Source of the DNA: an uncultured Acetobacteraceae bacterium
GTDB lineage: Bacteria; Pseudomonadota; Alphaproteobacteria; Acetobacterales; Acetobacteraceae
Direction of reading: 5' to 3'
Assembly (NCBI GenBank): GCA_903907955.1
Contig: CAIVPZ010000109.1
Span: 62,001 to 126,000 of the forward strand
DNA: 64,000 nucleotides
Part shown: positions 53,214 through 62,526 of the stretch, piece after piece
Numbering within the stretch: position 1 is the stretch's first letter
Layout: every line of letters begins with the position of its first letter
Position numbers and translations under genes: made by a program
Notes under the pieces: generated by a model
What the model was told of the DNA's origin: nothing
What the model saw: the letters and a program-made list of their open reading frames with translations, nothing else
Database searches by the model: none

Positions 53214-55544
53214 CTAATCCGTCACCTTGCGCGCCAAATATACGATATCCCGCCGCCAGAGCACCGTGTTCTCCGCACCTCCCAGCGCTGCCGCCCAGTG
53301 TCCCGGCACCTCGCCCCATATCCGCCGCCGCAGCGCGGCGGCGTCGGGGTTGCGCGCCGCCGCCGCGTCGAGCCAGGCGAACCAGCGCAGATCCTCCGCC
53401 CCCTCCGCCAGCGCCAGCAGGTCGGCATCGAGATCGGCTGGCGCGCAAACGCCCGGCGTCGGCCAGAGGAACTGCACGTCGCCCTCGCGCCCGTCGGTCG
53501 GGTCGAACGGGTCGGCGGTCGGCATGCGGCCGTGCCATTGCAGCAGCCCGTCGGCGCCGGAGCGCCAGAGCCAGGCCCCGGCGGCGAAGCGCGGTGCCGG
53601 CATGTTGTACAGATAGGGCTGCACCCCCGCGGCCCGCAGTGCCGCGATGTCGTCGGCATCGGCGCCGAATCCCGGGTTCACGGTGGCCAGGGCAAGCTGC
53701 GGCAGCAGCGCGGCATCGCCCGGGTTGTTCAGATGCCCGGCCAGCAGCGCCCCCGGCGCGGCGGCGTGCACCGCGCGGGCCAGCGTCGCCGCCGCATCGA
53801 CGCGACCGTTGAACGAAACCTCGTCGGCGACGCTCCAGGCGACGCGCGGCAGCCCGGCGGCGGCCAGCGCGGCGTCGGCGCGCGCGATCAGGGCCGGTGC
53901 TTCCGCCGCCGGCAGTGCCCGCAGCGGCGCGTAGGCGATGAACGGCCCGCCTCCCTGCGCCGCCGCCGCGCGGAAATCGGCAATCACGCCGTCGAAATCA
54001 TCGTCCAGCCGCCCGACCGGCGGGGCCAGCGGCGCCAGCCCGAGGCGGCCGAGTTCGGCCATGTCGCATTTTGCCTGCGCCCGCGCCGCCGCCCGCGCCG
54101 GCGCGCGGTCCCAGGCGGGGTCGCCGAGCAGTTGCGGGGCAAAGTCGAGAAAAGCCGCGACACGGGCCGCCGGCGCCGGCCGCGCGGCGGCCAGCACGTC
54201 CAGGGCAATCGGCGCCGTGATGGTCTGCGTCGGCGTCCGCAGCACCACCCGCCCGCGGTAACGCCCGGGCGCGGTGCCCTGCACGATCACCACCAGAGGC
54301 CGCGGCAGATCGGCCCGCAGCGGCACCGCCCCGGCATCGGCGCGCAGATGCGCGGCGGAAAACACCAGCCCCGCCGCATTCGCCCCCGGCCGCCGCCAGC
54401 GCCACTGCCCCCACAGCACCCGCGCCGGCAGCGCCGCGCCGTCCCATTCCACCGTTACCCTGGCGACCGCTCGTCCCGGCGCCACCGCTTCCAGCCGCAG
54501 GATCGCCACCCCGCCCGCGGCGGTCACGCCCGGCTCCGGCACCGACAGCGCCAACTGGCGTGCCTGCGGCGCCGCCGGCGGCGCCTGCAGCACCGGCCAG
54601 GCCTCGGCGAACCGCGCCGCCCGCATTGCCTCCACTGCCGCCACGCCCAGCGCCGGCCCGTCCGCCGGTTCGGCGATCATCGCCGCGAGCACCGTCGCCC
54701 CCGCCGGGAATCCGGCCAGCTCGACCACCAGCGCGCCATCCGCGCCCACCGTCACCACGCCGCCGACCCGCCCGCCGCGCAGTGCCCCCAGGGCGGCGAA
54801 GGGGGGCGCCTGCGGATCGGCCTCGCGGTCGCGCCCGGCCAGATAGCGCTGCGCCACCCAGTCCGCGTAGCTGCGGCGCAGCAACAGCAGATCGGCGCCA
54901 TTGACCCGCACCCGCTGCTCCAGCACCGGCGGCAGGGTTTCCCATTCGCCCGGGTCCTCGGTCCACAGCGTGAGCCGCCAGCGGCCCGGCGGCAGCGTCG
55001 CGGCAAACCGGGTCAGCCGCACGCCATGCGCCAGCACGGCATCGCCGCCCGGCCGCGTCACCGCCACCACGTTCGGCCCGCTGAGGCCGGTGTCGCCGGG
55101 TTGCACCGCTTCGAACCCGGCCAGCGGCGGCGACCAGCCCGGCCCGAAATACCAGCCATGCACGCCCGCCGGCAGCGATGGCGGCACGTCCAGCCGCAAC
55201 GGCGCGAACTGCACGCCGGCGTCCTGGGCGAAGGCGATCACCCGCCAGGGCAACCCGGCGTCGAGCGCCCGGCCGCGCGGCGTGCGCAGCGCGGCCAGCC
55301 GCAGGCGCAGGGTGAACGGGCCGGGCGGCATCACCCGCTCCTCGTTCACCCGCCCGGCGTAGTCGGCGCCGGGCTGGTCATCGATCCGCAGGATGACCGG
55401 CGCCGGCGCCGTTGCGGTGTTGTCGCCGGTCACCACCAGTTCCGCCAGCGGGGCGGGGGCGGTGATGGTCAGCCGCTGGTCGGCGCGCGCCGATATGGGC
55501 ATCAGCAGCAGGGCGGCCAGGCAAAGCCGGAACCTTGTCTTCAT
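53214..55544 (-). CDS. Large secreted protein with DUF4091/glycoside-hydrolase-like C-terminal half
   Basis: A 776-residue exported protein with a signal peptide (CLAALLLMPISARADQ). The first half is beta-rich (Ig or carbohydrate-binding-like). The C-terminal half resembles a TIM-barrel glycosidase: WSVADEVSFNGRVDAAATLA, LWRSGADGLLQWHGRMPTAD and GDVQFLWPTPGV match the DUF4091-type region of predicted glycosidases. Catalytic residues cannot be fixed by eye. Its place inside a polysaccharide operon suggests a polymer-processing or editing enzyme. It starts within the glycosyltransferase stop. Confidence 0.75.
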   Translation of the reverse strand: MKTRFRLCLAALLLMPISARADQRLTITAPAPLAELVVTGDNTATAPAPVILRIDDQPGADYAGRVNEERVMPPGPFTLRLRLAALRTPRGRALDAGLPWRVIAFAQDAGVQFAPLRLDVPPSLPAGVHGWYFGPGWSPPLAGFEAVQPGDTGLSGPNVVAVTRPGGDAVLAHGVRLTRFAATLPPGRWRLTLWTEDPGEWETLPPVLEQRVRVNGADLLLLRRSYADWVAQRYLAGRDREADPQAPPFAALGALRGGRVGGVVTVGADGALVVELAGFPAGATVLAAMIAEPADGPALGVAAVEAMRAARFAEAWPVLQAPPAAPQARQLALSVPEPGVTAAGGVAILRLEAVAPGRAVARVTVEWDGAALPARVLWGQWRWRRPGANAAGLVFSAAHLRADAGAVPLRADLPRPLVVIVQGTAPGRYRGRVVLRTPTQTITAPIALDVLAAARPAPAARVAAFLDFAPQLLGDPAWDRAPARAAARAQAKCDMAELGRLGLAPLAPPVGRLDDDFDGVIADFRAAAAQGGGPFIAYAPLRALPAAEAPALIARADAALAAAGLPRVAWSVADEVSFNGRVDAAATLARAVHAAAPGALLAGHLNNPGDAALLPQLALATVNPGFGADADDIAALRAAGVQPYLYNMPAPRFAAGAWLWRSGADGLLQWHGRMPTADPFDPTDGREGDVQFLWPTPGVCAPADLDADLLALAEGAEDLRWFAWLDAAAARNPDAAALRRRIWGEVPGHWAAALGGAENTVLWRRDIVYLARKVTD

Positions 55545-56671
55545 CCGACCAGCCCCCGGATCAGCGCCGCCGCCCTGGCGGCCCTGGCGTTCCAGCTTTC
55601 GCCCGCCACCGACGCCCGCCGTGCCGCCCCGCGGGTATCCGCCACGCTTCCGGCCAGCGCCCGGGCGATCCCCTTGGCCGTCGTCGCCACCGCCACATGC
55701 GGCGCATAGGGCGCCAGCGCCGGGAACGGCGTCGCCACCACCGGCCGCCCGGCAGCCAGGTATTCCCGCAGCTTCAGCGGATTGCTCGCGCGGATCTGCG
55801 CGGTGTCGCGGAACGGAATCAGCCCCGCGGTCCAGTGCTGCGCATAGCCGGGCAGCGCCGCGTGCGGTCGCGGCCCCAGCAGCGTCACGTTCGGCTGTGC
55901 GCGCAGCAGCGCCAGATCGGCGGGCGCCACATCCGCCCCCTCGGGTCCGATGAACACGAACCGCCAGTCCGGCAACAGCCGCGCCGTCGCGGCGATCAGG
56001 TCATAATCGAGCCAGGAGGCCAGCGTGCCGTAATACCCCGCCACCTTGCCCGCCGGCAGGTCGGCCGGCCGGGGCGCCGGCGAACTGAACAGGGCGAAAT
56101 CCACCCCGTGCGGCAGCACATGCGTCTTTTCCGCCGGGAACCGTGCCGCAATGGCCGGGCTGGCCGCCAGGATCAGGTCGGCCTGCGCGGCAAGCTCCGC
56201 CTCCATCGCCAGACAGGGCGCATGGTCCACCCCGGCCAGGGCGCCGAAATCGTCGCCGGCATAGTAGACCACCGCCGCCTCGCCGAGGGCGCCCACCGCA
56301 TCCACCGCCGAGGGCAGCGATATCCACAGCACCGGCCGGATGAACCCGGCCGCCTGCGCCGCGCCGCCGACGCTGTGCGCCAGCAGCGCCCGGTTGAGCG
56401 CCCGACCGGCCCGGCTCTGCGCCATCGGCAGCACCAGCGGCTGCACCACCGGCCCGGGTGGCGGAACCGTCGCACGCGGCGGGCGCGGGCGGAACACCGC
56501 CGCCAGCTTGCGCAGCGCGCGCCGCACATCGGCCAGGCTCAGCCGGGGCCGGCGCAGCCCGATCGAGTTCACCCACACCACCCGGTTCTTCCCCGGCAAG
56601 TGCGAGATCAGATGCATCGTCGAGGACGGATGCGCCCCCCAGTCCTCGCCGAAAACGATGAAATCGGTCAC
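55541..56671 (-). CDS. GT-B glycosyltransferase of the polysaccharide operon
   Basis: A 376-residue protein. It begins DFIVFGEDWGAHPSSTMHLI and SHLPGKNRVVWVNSIGLRRP, typical of GT-B enzymes in extracellular polysaccharide loci. Later it has VVYYAGDDFGALAGVDHAPC, GKVAGYYGTLASWLDYDLIA and FIGPEGADVAP. The expected GPRPHAALPGYAQHW and IPFRDTAQIRASNPLKLREY form the nucleotide-sugar half. The acceptor is unknown. Both ends overlap neighbouring genes by four bases. Confidence 0.85.
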   Translation of the reverse strand: MTDFIVFGEDWGAHPSSTMHLISHLPGKNRVVWVNSIGLRRPRLSLADVRRALRKLAAVFRPRPPRATVPPPGPVVQPLVLPMAQSRAGRALNRALLAHSVGGAAQAAGFIRPVLWISLPSAVDAVGALGEAAVVYYAGDDFGALAGVDHAPCLAMEAELAAQADLILAASPAIAARFPAEKTHVLPHGVDFALFSSPAPRPADLPAGKVAGYYGTLASWLDYDLIAATARLLPDWRFVFIGPEGADVAPADLALLRAQPNVTLLGPRPHAALPGYAQHWTAGLIPFRDTAQIRASNPLKLREYLAAGRPVVATPFPALAPYAPHVAVATTAKGIARALAGSVADTRGAARRASVAGESWNARAARAAALIRGLVG

Positions 56672-57378
56672 GGCGCCAGGGTCCGCACCACCCGCGCCGG
56701 CACGCCGGCCGCGAGCACGCCGGCGGGAAGGTCCCTGGTCACCACGCTGCCGGCCGCCACCACGGTGCCGGCGCCGATCGTCACCCCGGCCAGCACCGTC
56801 ACCCCGGTCGCCAGCCAGACATCGCGTTCCAGCACGATGTCGCCGACCTGATCCGGCGTGTCCGGCAGGCCGGCGGCGCGGTCGGCGGCGTTCATCGGGT
56901 GGCCCGGGAAGCCGGCCAGCATGATCTTCCCGGCGAGGCGAACGTTATCGCCGACAACAATCCGTCGCCCAACCGAAAGCGTGCATTGCCAGCCGATATC
57001 GACGTTGTCGCCGATCTCCAGCAGCGGCGCCGCCGGCGTGCCGGTCCGGCCGATCAGGGTGGACAGGCCGGACATGCGCACGCCCCGCCCGACGCGGATG
57101 CGCAACGGTCCGAGCACCTGCGGCATGCCGGAATACAGATAAAGACCGGGGGCGTCGGTCTCCAGCCGGCTGACGAACAGCGGCGTCCACCAGATCGCCC
57201 GCATCGTCTCGGCCAGTGCCTGCCGCACCCCCAGCTGCGCCGCATACAGCACCCGGTGCAGCGGCCGGATCACCGGCAGCCGGGCGGTCCGTGCCCCCGT
57301 CGCCATACCATAGGCAAGACGGGCGAGCGGCGACTCGCGCCGCTTCACCCAGGCCTTCAGGCCGGACAGGGCGCTCAT
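56668..57378 (-). CDS. Hexapeptide-repeat acyltransferase
   Basis: A 236-residue left-handed beta-helix transferase. The N-terminal 90 residues are helical. The hexapeptide coils run from LEIGDNVDIGWQCTLSVGRR and IVVGDNVRLAGKIMLAGFPG to GDIVLERDVWLATGVTVLAG and VTIGAGTVVAAGSVVTRDLP, ending AAGVPARVVR. This places it with CysE/LacA-like O-acetyltransferases. It probably acylates a sugar residue of the polymer. The start overlaps the glmS stop as ATGA. Confidence 0.88.
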   Translation of the reverse strand: MSALSGLKAWVKRRESPLARLAYGMATGARTARLPVIRPLHRVLYAAQLGVRQALAETMRAIWWTPLFVSRLETDAPGLYLYSGMPQVLGPLRIRVGRGVRMSGLSTLIGRTGTPAAPLLEIGDNVDIGWQCTLSVGRRIVVGDNVRLAGKIMLAGFPGHPMNAADRAAGLPDTPDQVGDIVLERDVWLATGVTVLAGVTIGAGTVVAAGSVVTRDLPAGVLAAGVPARVVRTLAP

Positions 57379-59159
57379 TCCACCGTCACCGACTTGGCCA
57401 GGTTGCGCGGCCGGTCGACATCGCAGTGCAGTGCCTCGGCCGCATGCACGGCGAGCAGCTGCAATGCCACCGCCTGGGCGAACACCAGCCCCAGCCCGCT
57501 GCCCGGCAGCGCCACCACGTCGTGCGCCACCGGCGCGAAACGGGCGGCGGCTGCCTGTTCCACCAGCGCGATCACCTGGGCGCCGCGGGCGCGCACCTCC
57601 TCGGCATTGGACAATGTCTTGTCGTCGTTGACCCCGCCGCAGACAATGACCGGCGAGCGATCGTGGATCAGCGCGATCGGCCCGTGCTTCAGCTCGCCCG
57701 CCGCATAGGCGTCGGCGCGGATGTAGGACAGCTCCTTCAGTTTGAGTGCTCCCTCGGCGGCGATCGACGCCGCCGGGCCGCGGCCGATGAAGATAGCCTC
57801 GTTGGCCGAGGCGACGCGCCGGGCAATCGCCGCCAGCTGCGGTTCCAGCCGCTCGGCGGCGGCGCAAACCCCCGGCAGCGCCGTCAGCTCCGCTTCCACC
57901 GCGGCGAGCGCCGCCGGCGTGGCGGACCCGCGCGCCTGCGCCAGGGCCAGGCCGAAGCGCACCAGCGCCAGCAACTGGCAGGAAAAACTCTTGGTTGCCG
58001 CCACGCCGAGTTCGCGCCCGGCGCTGGTCGGCCACACCAGGTCGGCGGTGCGCGCCATCTGCGAATGCGGGACGTTGACCACCGCCACCACCGGCACGCC
58101 GCGCGCCCGGAGATGCGCCTGCACCGCCAGCGTGTCGGCGGTTTCGCCCGACTGCGACACCAGCACCGCCACCGTGCCGCGCACGATGGGGGCGGCGCGG
58201 GTGCGGTATTCGCTGGCGACCTCCAGGTCGCAGGGCACCCCGGACAGCTGCTCGATCCAGGCCCGGGCGGTCGATGCGGCATACAGCGAGCTGCCGCAGG
58301 CCACCATCACCAGCCGTTCGGCCGCTGCCACCTGGGCCGGCAGGGTCCGCCCGGCCAGGGCCGCATTGGTCCGCCGCAACGCCGCCGGCGTCGCCGCGAT
58401 CTCGGCGCGGGTGTTCGAGCCGAACGCGCCCATCTCCGCCGCCACCTCGGCTGCCTCCATGCTCTGCCAGTCGCGCGATGCCACCCTGCCGTTGCGATCG
58501 GCGATGCGCACCTCCGCGCCGCGCAGTTCGGCGATGTCGCCGTCCTCAAGCGCTGCATATTCCGCGCAGAACCCGGCGAGCGCCGCCGGATCGGAGGCCA
58601 CCGCCGAAGCCCCGGCGCCACGCGCGACGGTCACCGGGCTGCCCTGCCGGGCGACCACCACCCGGTCGGGCGCATCCTCGAACAGCACCGCGATGGCGTA
58701 GGCGCCGTGCAGCGCCGCGCAGGCTTCCTGCACCGCCGCCACCGGCGCCGCTCCGCGCGCCCGTGCCGCGGCGATCAGGTGGGGAATCACTTCGCTGTCG
58801 GTGTCGCTGGCGAAGGCATGCCCCTCGGCAACCAGCGACGCGCGCAGGGCGGCATGGTTCTCGATGATGCCGTTGTGCACGACGGCGACGCCGTCGCACA
58901 GATGGGGATGGGCGTTGCGCGCATCCGGGCGGCCATGGGTTGCCCAGCGTGTATGGGCGATGCCGGCGCGGCCGGTGAAGGAGGCATCGAATTCCGCGCC
59001 CAGGGCGGCGGGTCGCCCGACCACCTTGCGCACCGCGAAACCGGGGCCGGCCACGGCAAGCCCGGCCGAATCATAGCCGCGATATTCCAGCCGTCCGAGC
59101 GCGGTCACGAGATCCCCCGCCACCGCATGTCCGTTGACCAAGCCGACGATGCCGCACAT
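57375..59159 (-). CDS. glmS: Glucosamine-6-phosphate synthase, divergent linker
   Basis: A 594-residue enzyme making glucosamine-6-phosphate from fructose-6-phosphate and glutamine. The N-terminal glutaminase has catalytic C2 (MCGIVGLVNG), LEYRGYDSAGLAV and GIAHTRWATHGRP. Two SIS domains carry VLVSQSGETADTLAVQAHLR and AEGALKLKELSYIRADAYAA, and the C-terminus CDVDRPRNLAKSVTVE is canonical. The linker normally reading RHF/YMxKEIxEQP is GSNTRAEIAATPAAL here. It heads the surface-polysaccharide operon, so it may be a pathway-dedicated copy supplying amino-sugar precursor. Confidence 0.93.
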   Translation of the reverse strand: MCGIVGLVNGHAVAGDLVTALGRLEYRGYDSAGLAVAGPGFAVRKVVGRPAALGAEFDASFTGRAGIAHTRWATHGRPDARNAHPHLCDGVAVVHNGIIENHAALRASLVAEGHAFASDTDSEVIPHLIAAARARGAAPVAAVQEACAALHGAYAIAVLFEDAPDRVVVARQGSPVTVARGAGASAVASDPAALAGFCAEYAALEDGDIAELRGAEVRIADRNGRVASRDWQSMEAAEVAAEMGAFGSNTRAEIAATPAALRRTNAALAGRTLPAQVAAAERLVMVACGSSLYAASTARAWIEQLSGVPCDLEVASEYRTRAAPIVRGTVAVLVSQSGETADTLAVQAHLRARGVPVVAVVNVPHSQMARTADLVWPTSAGRELGVAATKSFSCQLLALVRFGLALAQARGSATPAALAAVEAELTALPGVCAAAERLEPQLAAIARRVASANEAIFIGRGPAASIAAEGALKLKELSYIRADAYAAGELKHGPIALIHDRSPVIVCGGVNDDKTLSNAEEVRARGAQVIALVEQAAAARFAPVAHDVVALPGSGLGLVFAQAVALQLLAVHAAEALHCDVDRPRNLAKSVTVE

Positions 59160-59306
59160 GAACCGATCTCCCTGCCCGCAACCGCTGCGGTGACAGAGCC
59201 TTCCGCAACGCCCGTGCCACGCCGGAAGGGGGGCTTGCGGGGGCCGATTCGCAACTTGCGACGCGGCCTGCGTTGCTCCGGTGGCAGCCCGGGCGTTGCC
59301 GACCTC

Positions 59307-59519
59307 TCAGCAGCGCAGGCGAAGTTCGGACTGGCGAATGCACAGCTCCAGGTCGCCGGCCAGTTCGCGGGCCTCCTGCAGGGTCATTTCCAGGAACATG
59401 CGGCGCACCACGCGGTTGCCCTCGGTGCGGCGCAGGTGCAGGAACACCGAGCCGGGAGCCGGCTGCACGCAGACTTCACTGGCTTCCGCGGCAAGATCGA
59501 TGACGGGCGTGGCTGTCAT
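59307..59519 (-). CDS. Small hypothetical protein
   Basis: 70 residues from the ATG at 59519, preceded by GGGGGAAT. The sequence runs TATPVIDLAAEASEVCVQPA, then VFLHLRRTEGNRVVRRMFLE, MTLQEARELAGDLELCIRQS. It has no signal peptide or membrane segment; it looks like a compact beta-alpha protein. I do not recognise a family. It lies alone on the minus strand between glmS and the flavin reductase gene. Confidence 0.6.
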   Translation of the reverse strand: MTATPVIDLAAEASEVCVQPAPGSVFLHLRRTEGNRVVRRMFLEMTLQEARELAGDLELCIRQSELRLRC

Positions 59520-59683
59520 GCTGTGGATTCCCCCGGACGTGCGGCGCCGGACTTCGCGCGACCATGTCACGCCACGCCCCGGGCGGGCAAGCCCTGCGAA
59601 CGCGCGCCGGGCAGGCGTTGGCGCGGCGCTTGGGTCGCGACGCGATCACGGGCATGATCACCCATTGGGCGAGGGAGCGGAGC

Positions 59684-60181
59684 GTGGTCAGCCGGCATAT
59701 CTATCGTGAAGCCATGGCGCGGGTCGGCGCTGCCGTGCACGTGGTCACCACCGCCGGACCCGCCGGCCGGTACGGGTTCACCGCCTCGGCGGTCACCAGC
59801 GTCACCGACGACCCGCCGACGCTGCTGGTCTGCCAGAACCGCGCCAGCGATGCCAACCGGGCGTTCAAGGCGAACGGGCTGCTCTGCGTGAACACGCTGG
59901 CGGCGGCGCAGGAGCGGCTTTCGGCGGTGTTCGCCGGCATGACCGACTGCGACATGGACGGCCGCTTCGCCGCCGCCGAATGGGGCACCCTGGTCAGCGC
60001 CGCGCCGGTGCTGGCGGGCGCGCTGGTTTCGTTCGACTGCCGGATTGCCCAGGTGGTGGAGGTCGGCACCCATTCGGTGCTGTTCTGCGAAGTGGTCGCT
60101 CTTGTCGTCGGCCCGGGGCATGAGGGGCTGATCTATTTCGGCCGCCGCTATCACCCGGTACGGGTGACCGTGCCGGGCTGA
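59684..60181 (+). CDS. Flavin reductase domain protein (RutF/HpaC-like)
   Basis: 165 residues from GTG 59684, which has GAGGGAGCGG upstream; ATG 59654 would add ten. The flavin-reductase pattern is clear: REAMARVGAAVHVVTTAGPA, GRYGFTASAVTSVTDDPPTL, LVCQNRASDANRAFKANGLL, CVNTLAAAQERLSAVFAG. It uses NAD(P)H to supply reduced FMN to a partner monooxygenase that is not in the window. Confidence 0.9.
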   Translation: MVSRHIYREAMARVGAAVHVVTTAGPAGRYGFTASAVTSVTDDPPTLLVCQNRASDANRAFKANGLLCVNTLAAAQERLSAVFAGMTDCDMDGRFAAAEWGTLVSAAPVLAGALVSFDCRIAQVVEVGTHSVLFCEVVALVVGPGHEGLIYFGRRYHPVRVTVPG

Positions 60182-60349
60182 GTCCATCGGGGCAATTCGT
60201 ACCCCGCCATTGCAAAATCATGCTTCGGCTTGCTCATGCCCCTGCATCATTTGGCTTGGCCCGGCTCGACCGGGGGCGGTAATAAATAATTTCAGTGGCT
60301 TGACGCATGATCGGCGGCGTCGCCATCACGGCGGACAACGAGGCGACAT

Positions 60350-61237
60350 ATGAAGACGATTGAAACAAAGCGTGGATTGTCACCGATTTATCTCGATGAT
60401 GGCACGGCCAATGCGTTGCCAGCAATCCGCTCTCGCCGCGGCGGAAAGAAGATTGCTTTTGGGTGGTATGGAGGGAAATTCAGTCACCTTGCCTGGCTGC
60501 TGCCTTTGCTTCCTGATGCTCACCATTACTGCGAACCTTTTTCAGGCTCTGCTGCTGTACTTCTTAATCGTCCCCCTTCTCCAGTCGAGACATACAATGA
60601 TATTGATGGCGATGTGGTAAATTTCTTTAAGGTTTTGCGAGACAATCCCGACGACCTCGCGCGTGTTATTGGCCTAACGCCATTTTCCCGCGAAGAATTC
60701 TACATGGCTATCAACGGCTCAACGCGCGGCGTGTCCCGGTTGGAAAGAGCGCGCCGCTTCTATATTCGGGCCCGCCAGACCCGCACCGGCCTGGCCCAAA
60801 CGGCGACGCTGGGGCGCTGGGCGAACTGCAAGGACACAAGCCGGGCGGGAATGTCGGGGGTCGTGTCGCGCTGGCTCGGCGGGGCCAAGGACCTCGGCGA
60901 GATCGGGGATCGGCTCATACGGGTGCAAATCGAAAACCGCCCCGCAATCGACGTCATTCGGCTCTACGACAGCCCCCAAACGCTGTTCTACTGCGATCCC
61001 CCCTATCTGCATGAAACGCGGGGGGACAGCAGTGCCTACGGCTTCGAGATGGATCAGGAACAGCATCACGAGCTTGCCCGCGCCCTGCGTCGTGTGCAGG
61101 GCAGGGTAGCAATTTCGGGCTATCGATGCGCCCTCATGGACAAGCTTTACAAGGATTGGCGACGCTTTGATGCAGATGAAAAGCACTGTCATTCCATCAA
61201 GAAAATGCGGCAGGAATGCCTGTGGATGAATTATTGA
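60350..61237 (+). CDS. D12-class DNA adenine-N6 methyltransferase
   Basis: A 295-residue methyltransferase. SAM-binding motif I is AFGWYGGKFSHLAW (37-50) with CEPFSGSAAVLLNRP; catalytic motif IV is YCDPPYLHETRG with D216-P-P-Y219; YNDIDGDVVNFFKVLRDNPD is the conserved acidic block. These are Dam-type features that modify N6 of adenine. Bases and codons are visibly more AT-rich than in neighbours, mostly in the first third. The restriction nuclease gene follows 13 bases later. Confidence 0.9.
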   Translation: MKTIETKRGLSPIYLDDGTANALPAIRSRRGGKKIAFGWYGGKFSHLAWLLPLLPDAHHYCEPFSGSAAVLLNRPPSPVETYNDIDGDVVNFFKVLRDNPDDLARVIGLTPFSREEFYMAINGSTRGVSRLERARRFYIRARQTRTGLAQTATLGRWANCKDTSRAGMSGVVSRWLGGAKDLGEIGDRLIRVQIENRPAIDVIRLYDSPQTLFYCDPPYLHETRGDSSAYGFEMDQEQHHELARALRRVQGRVAISGYRCALMDKLYKDWRRFDADEKHCHSIKKMRQECLWMNY

Positions 61238-61250
61238 GCGCAGAAAAAAC

Positions 61251-62342
61251 ATGGCGCGTTCGATTAACTACCAGGCGGCAGCAAGTCTGCTGGCTTCCGC
61301 GTTCATGGAAGCGGAAAGTGATTTTGCTGCCGGCGCACCTCAGCCGGTTCCAGATGCGCTGGTCGCTGCCGCGGATCGGCTGTTCTCGTCCAATACGCAG
61401 GCTTATCGTGAGGTGTTGATCGGCTGCGCCCTTGCCCGGTTGCTGGATGATGAGATTGATATTCGGCTGCCTTACGTGAATCAGGGCGACGCCGCTTACA
61501 ACGGGCGGACGCTTGACGAGCAGGTGGTTAATCCATTTCTCCAAGAGCACGAGGTGCCGAGCTCGAGAGGGCCCTTTCTCTCCGTCTTTCGACGCAGCGT
61601 CGGCTTCGCGCCGGAAACACGGGAGGGGCTGCGAGATAAGCCCGGCTTCGATGCGTTGCTCGTGTTCCTCGAACATCTGAGACTGGCTGATAACGCTACC
61701 GCCAACGCATATCTCCGCTACGTGCTGTATGGGCTGGTCAAGCTCCGCGACGCTGCGCACATCAAGCTGCTGCACGTCCAGCGTCTCAGCGTGGAGCAAT
61801 ATGAGACACTGATTGGCGGTTTGCTTCAGGTTCCGAGCGGCGGACGCCTGCCGGTGCTGCTGGCGATCGCAATGTTTCAAACGCTCAACAAATGCTTTTC
61901 GCTCAACTGGTCAATTGAGTGGCAGGGAATCAATGTGGCAGATCGAGCGTCGGACGTCGGCGGCGATATCACCATCAAAGCCGCCGAGGAGATTATCCTC
62001 GCGGTTGAAGTCACTGAGCGGGTGATTGACAGGGCCCGGGTTCTCTCCACCTTTTCAACGAAGGTGCTGCGCCACGGGATCAGCGACTACCTGTTTTTCT
62101 TCGCATCGGCGGCACCCACTCCCGAGGCGCGGGCGCTTGCGCGGCAATATCTGGGGCAGGGGCATGACATCAGCTTTCTTCCGGTCAAGGATTGGCTGGT
62201 GAGTACCCTCGGGACGATTGGCCCGCGCTGCAGGGCTCAGCTCACGGTTAATTTTCTCGCTCAACTGAATTCGGCGGATGTGCCCGTCACGCTCAAACTC
62301 GCCTGGAATGACCATATCCGGCGATTGCTCGAACCAGCGTGA
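61251..62342 (+). CDS. SacI-family type II restriction endonuclease, predicted
   Basis: A 363-residue protein. The blocks EVLIGCALARLLDDEIDIRL, NGRTLDEQVVNPFLQEHEVP and SSRGPFLSVFRRSVGFAPE match what I recall of the SacI-type restriction endonuclease family. VGGDITIKAAEEIILAVEVT carries a possible D...ExE-like acidic cluster at residues near 240-253. Directly downstream of an adenine methylase on the same strand, it is very likely the cognate nuclease. Sequence composition is AT-richer than surrounding genes. The recognition site is unknown. Confidence 0.78.
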   Translation: MARSINYQAAASLLASAFMEAESDFAAGAPQPVPDALVAAADRLFSSNTQAYREVLIGCALARLLDDEIDIRLPYVNQGDAAYNGRTLDEQVVNPFLQEHEVPSSRGPFLSVFRRSVGFAPETREGLRDKPGFDALLVFLEHLRLADNATANAYLRYVLYGLVKLRDAAHIKLLHVQRLSVEQYETLIGGLLQVPSGGRLPVLLAIAMFQTLNKCFSLNWSIEWQGINVADRASDVGGDITIKAAEEIILAVEVTERVIDRARVLSTFSTKVLRHGISDYLFFFASAAPTPEARALARQYLGQGHDISFLPVKDWLVSTLGTIGPRCRAQLTVNFLAQLNSADVPVTLKLAWNDHIRRLLEPA

Positions 62343-62526
62343 TTCCTGCTGCCGCCTGCGGCCGTGATCGTTGCTGAAGTCCCCAGCATGACCGGGCGAG
62401 TCATATCCTGGCTCGGATACGGTCGCTGATTTTTCCAACGGTCCATCAGGCGAAGGCCAGGCGGCAGCAGCCTCCCGGTGACGACGCGCTCCACGCTGGG
62501 CCGGATCCAGCGCGGAGCGCTGCCCC

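Noticed and set aside
60182-60349. AT-rich sequence with TTGACG upstream of the methylase as a promoter
   Set aside because: A matching -10 box at proper spacing is too weak (CATCAC-like) to call.
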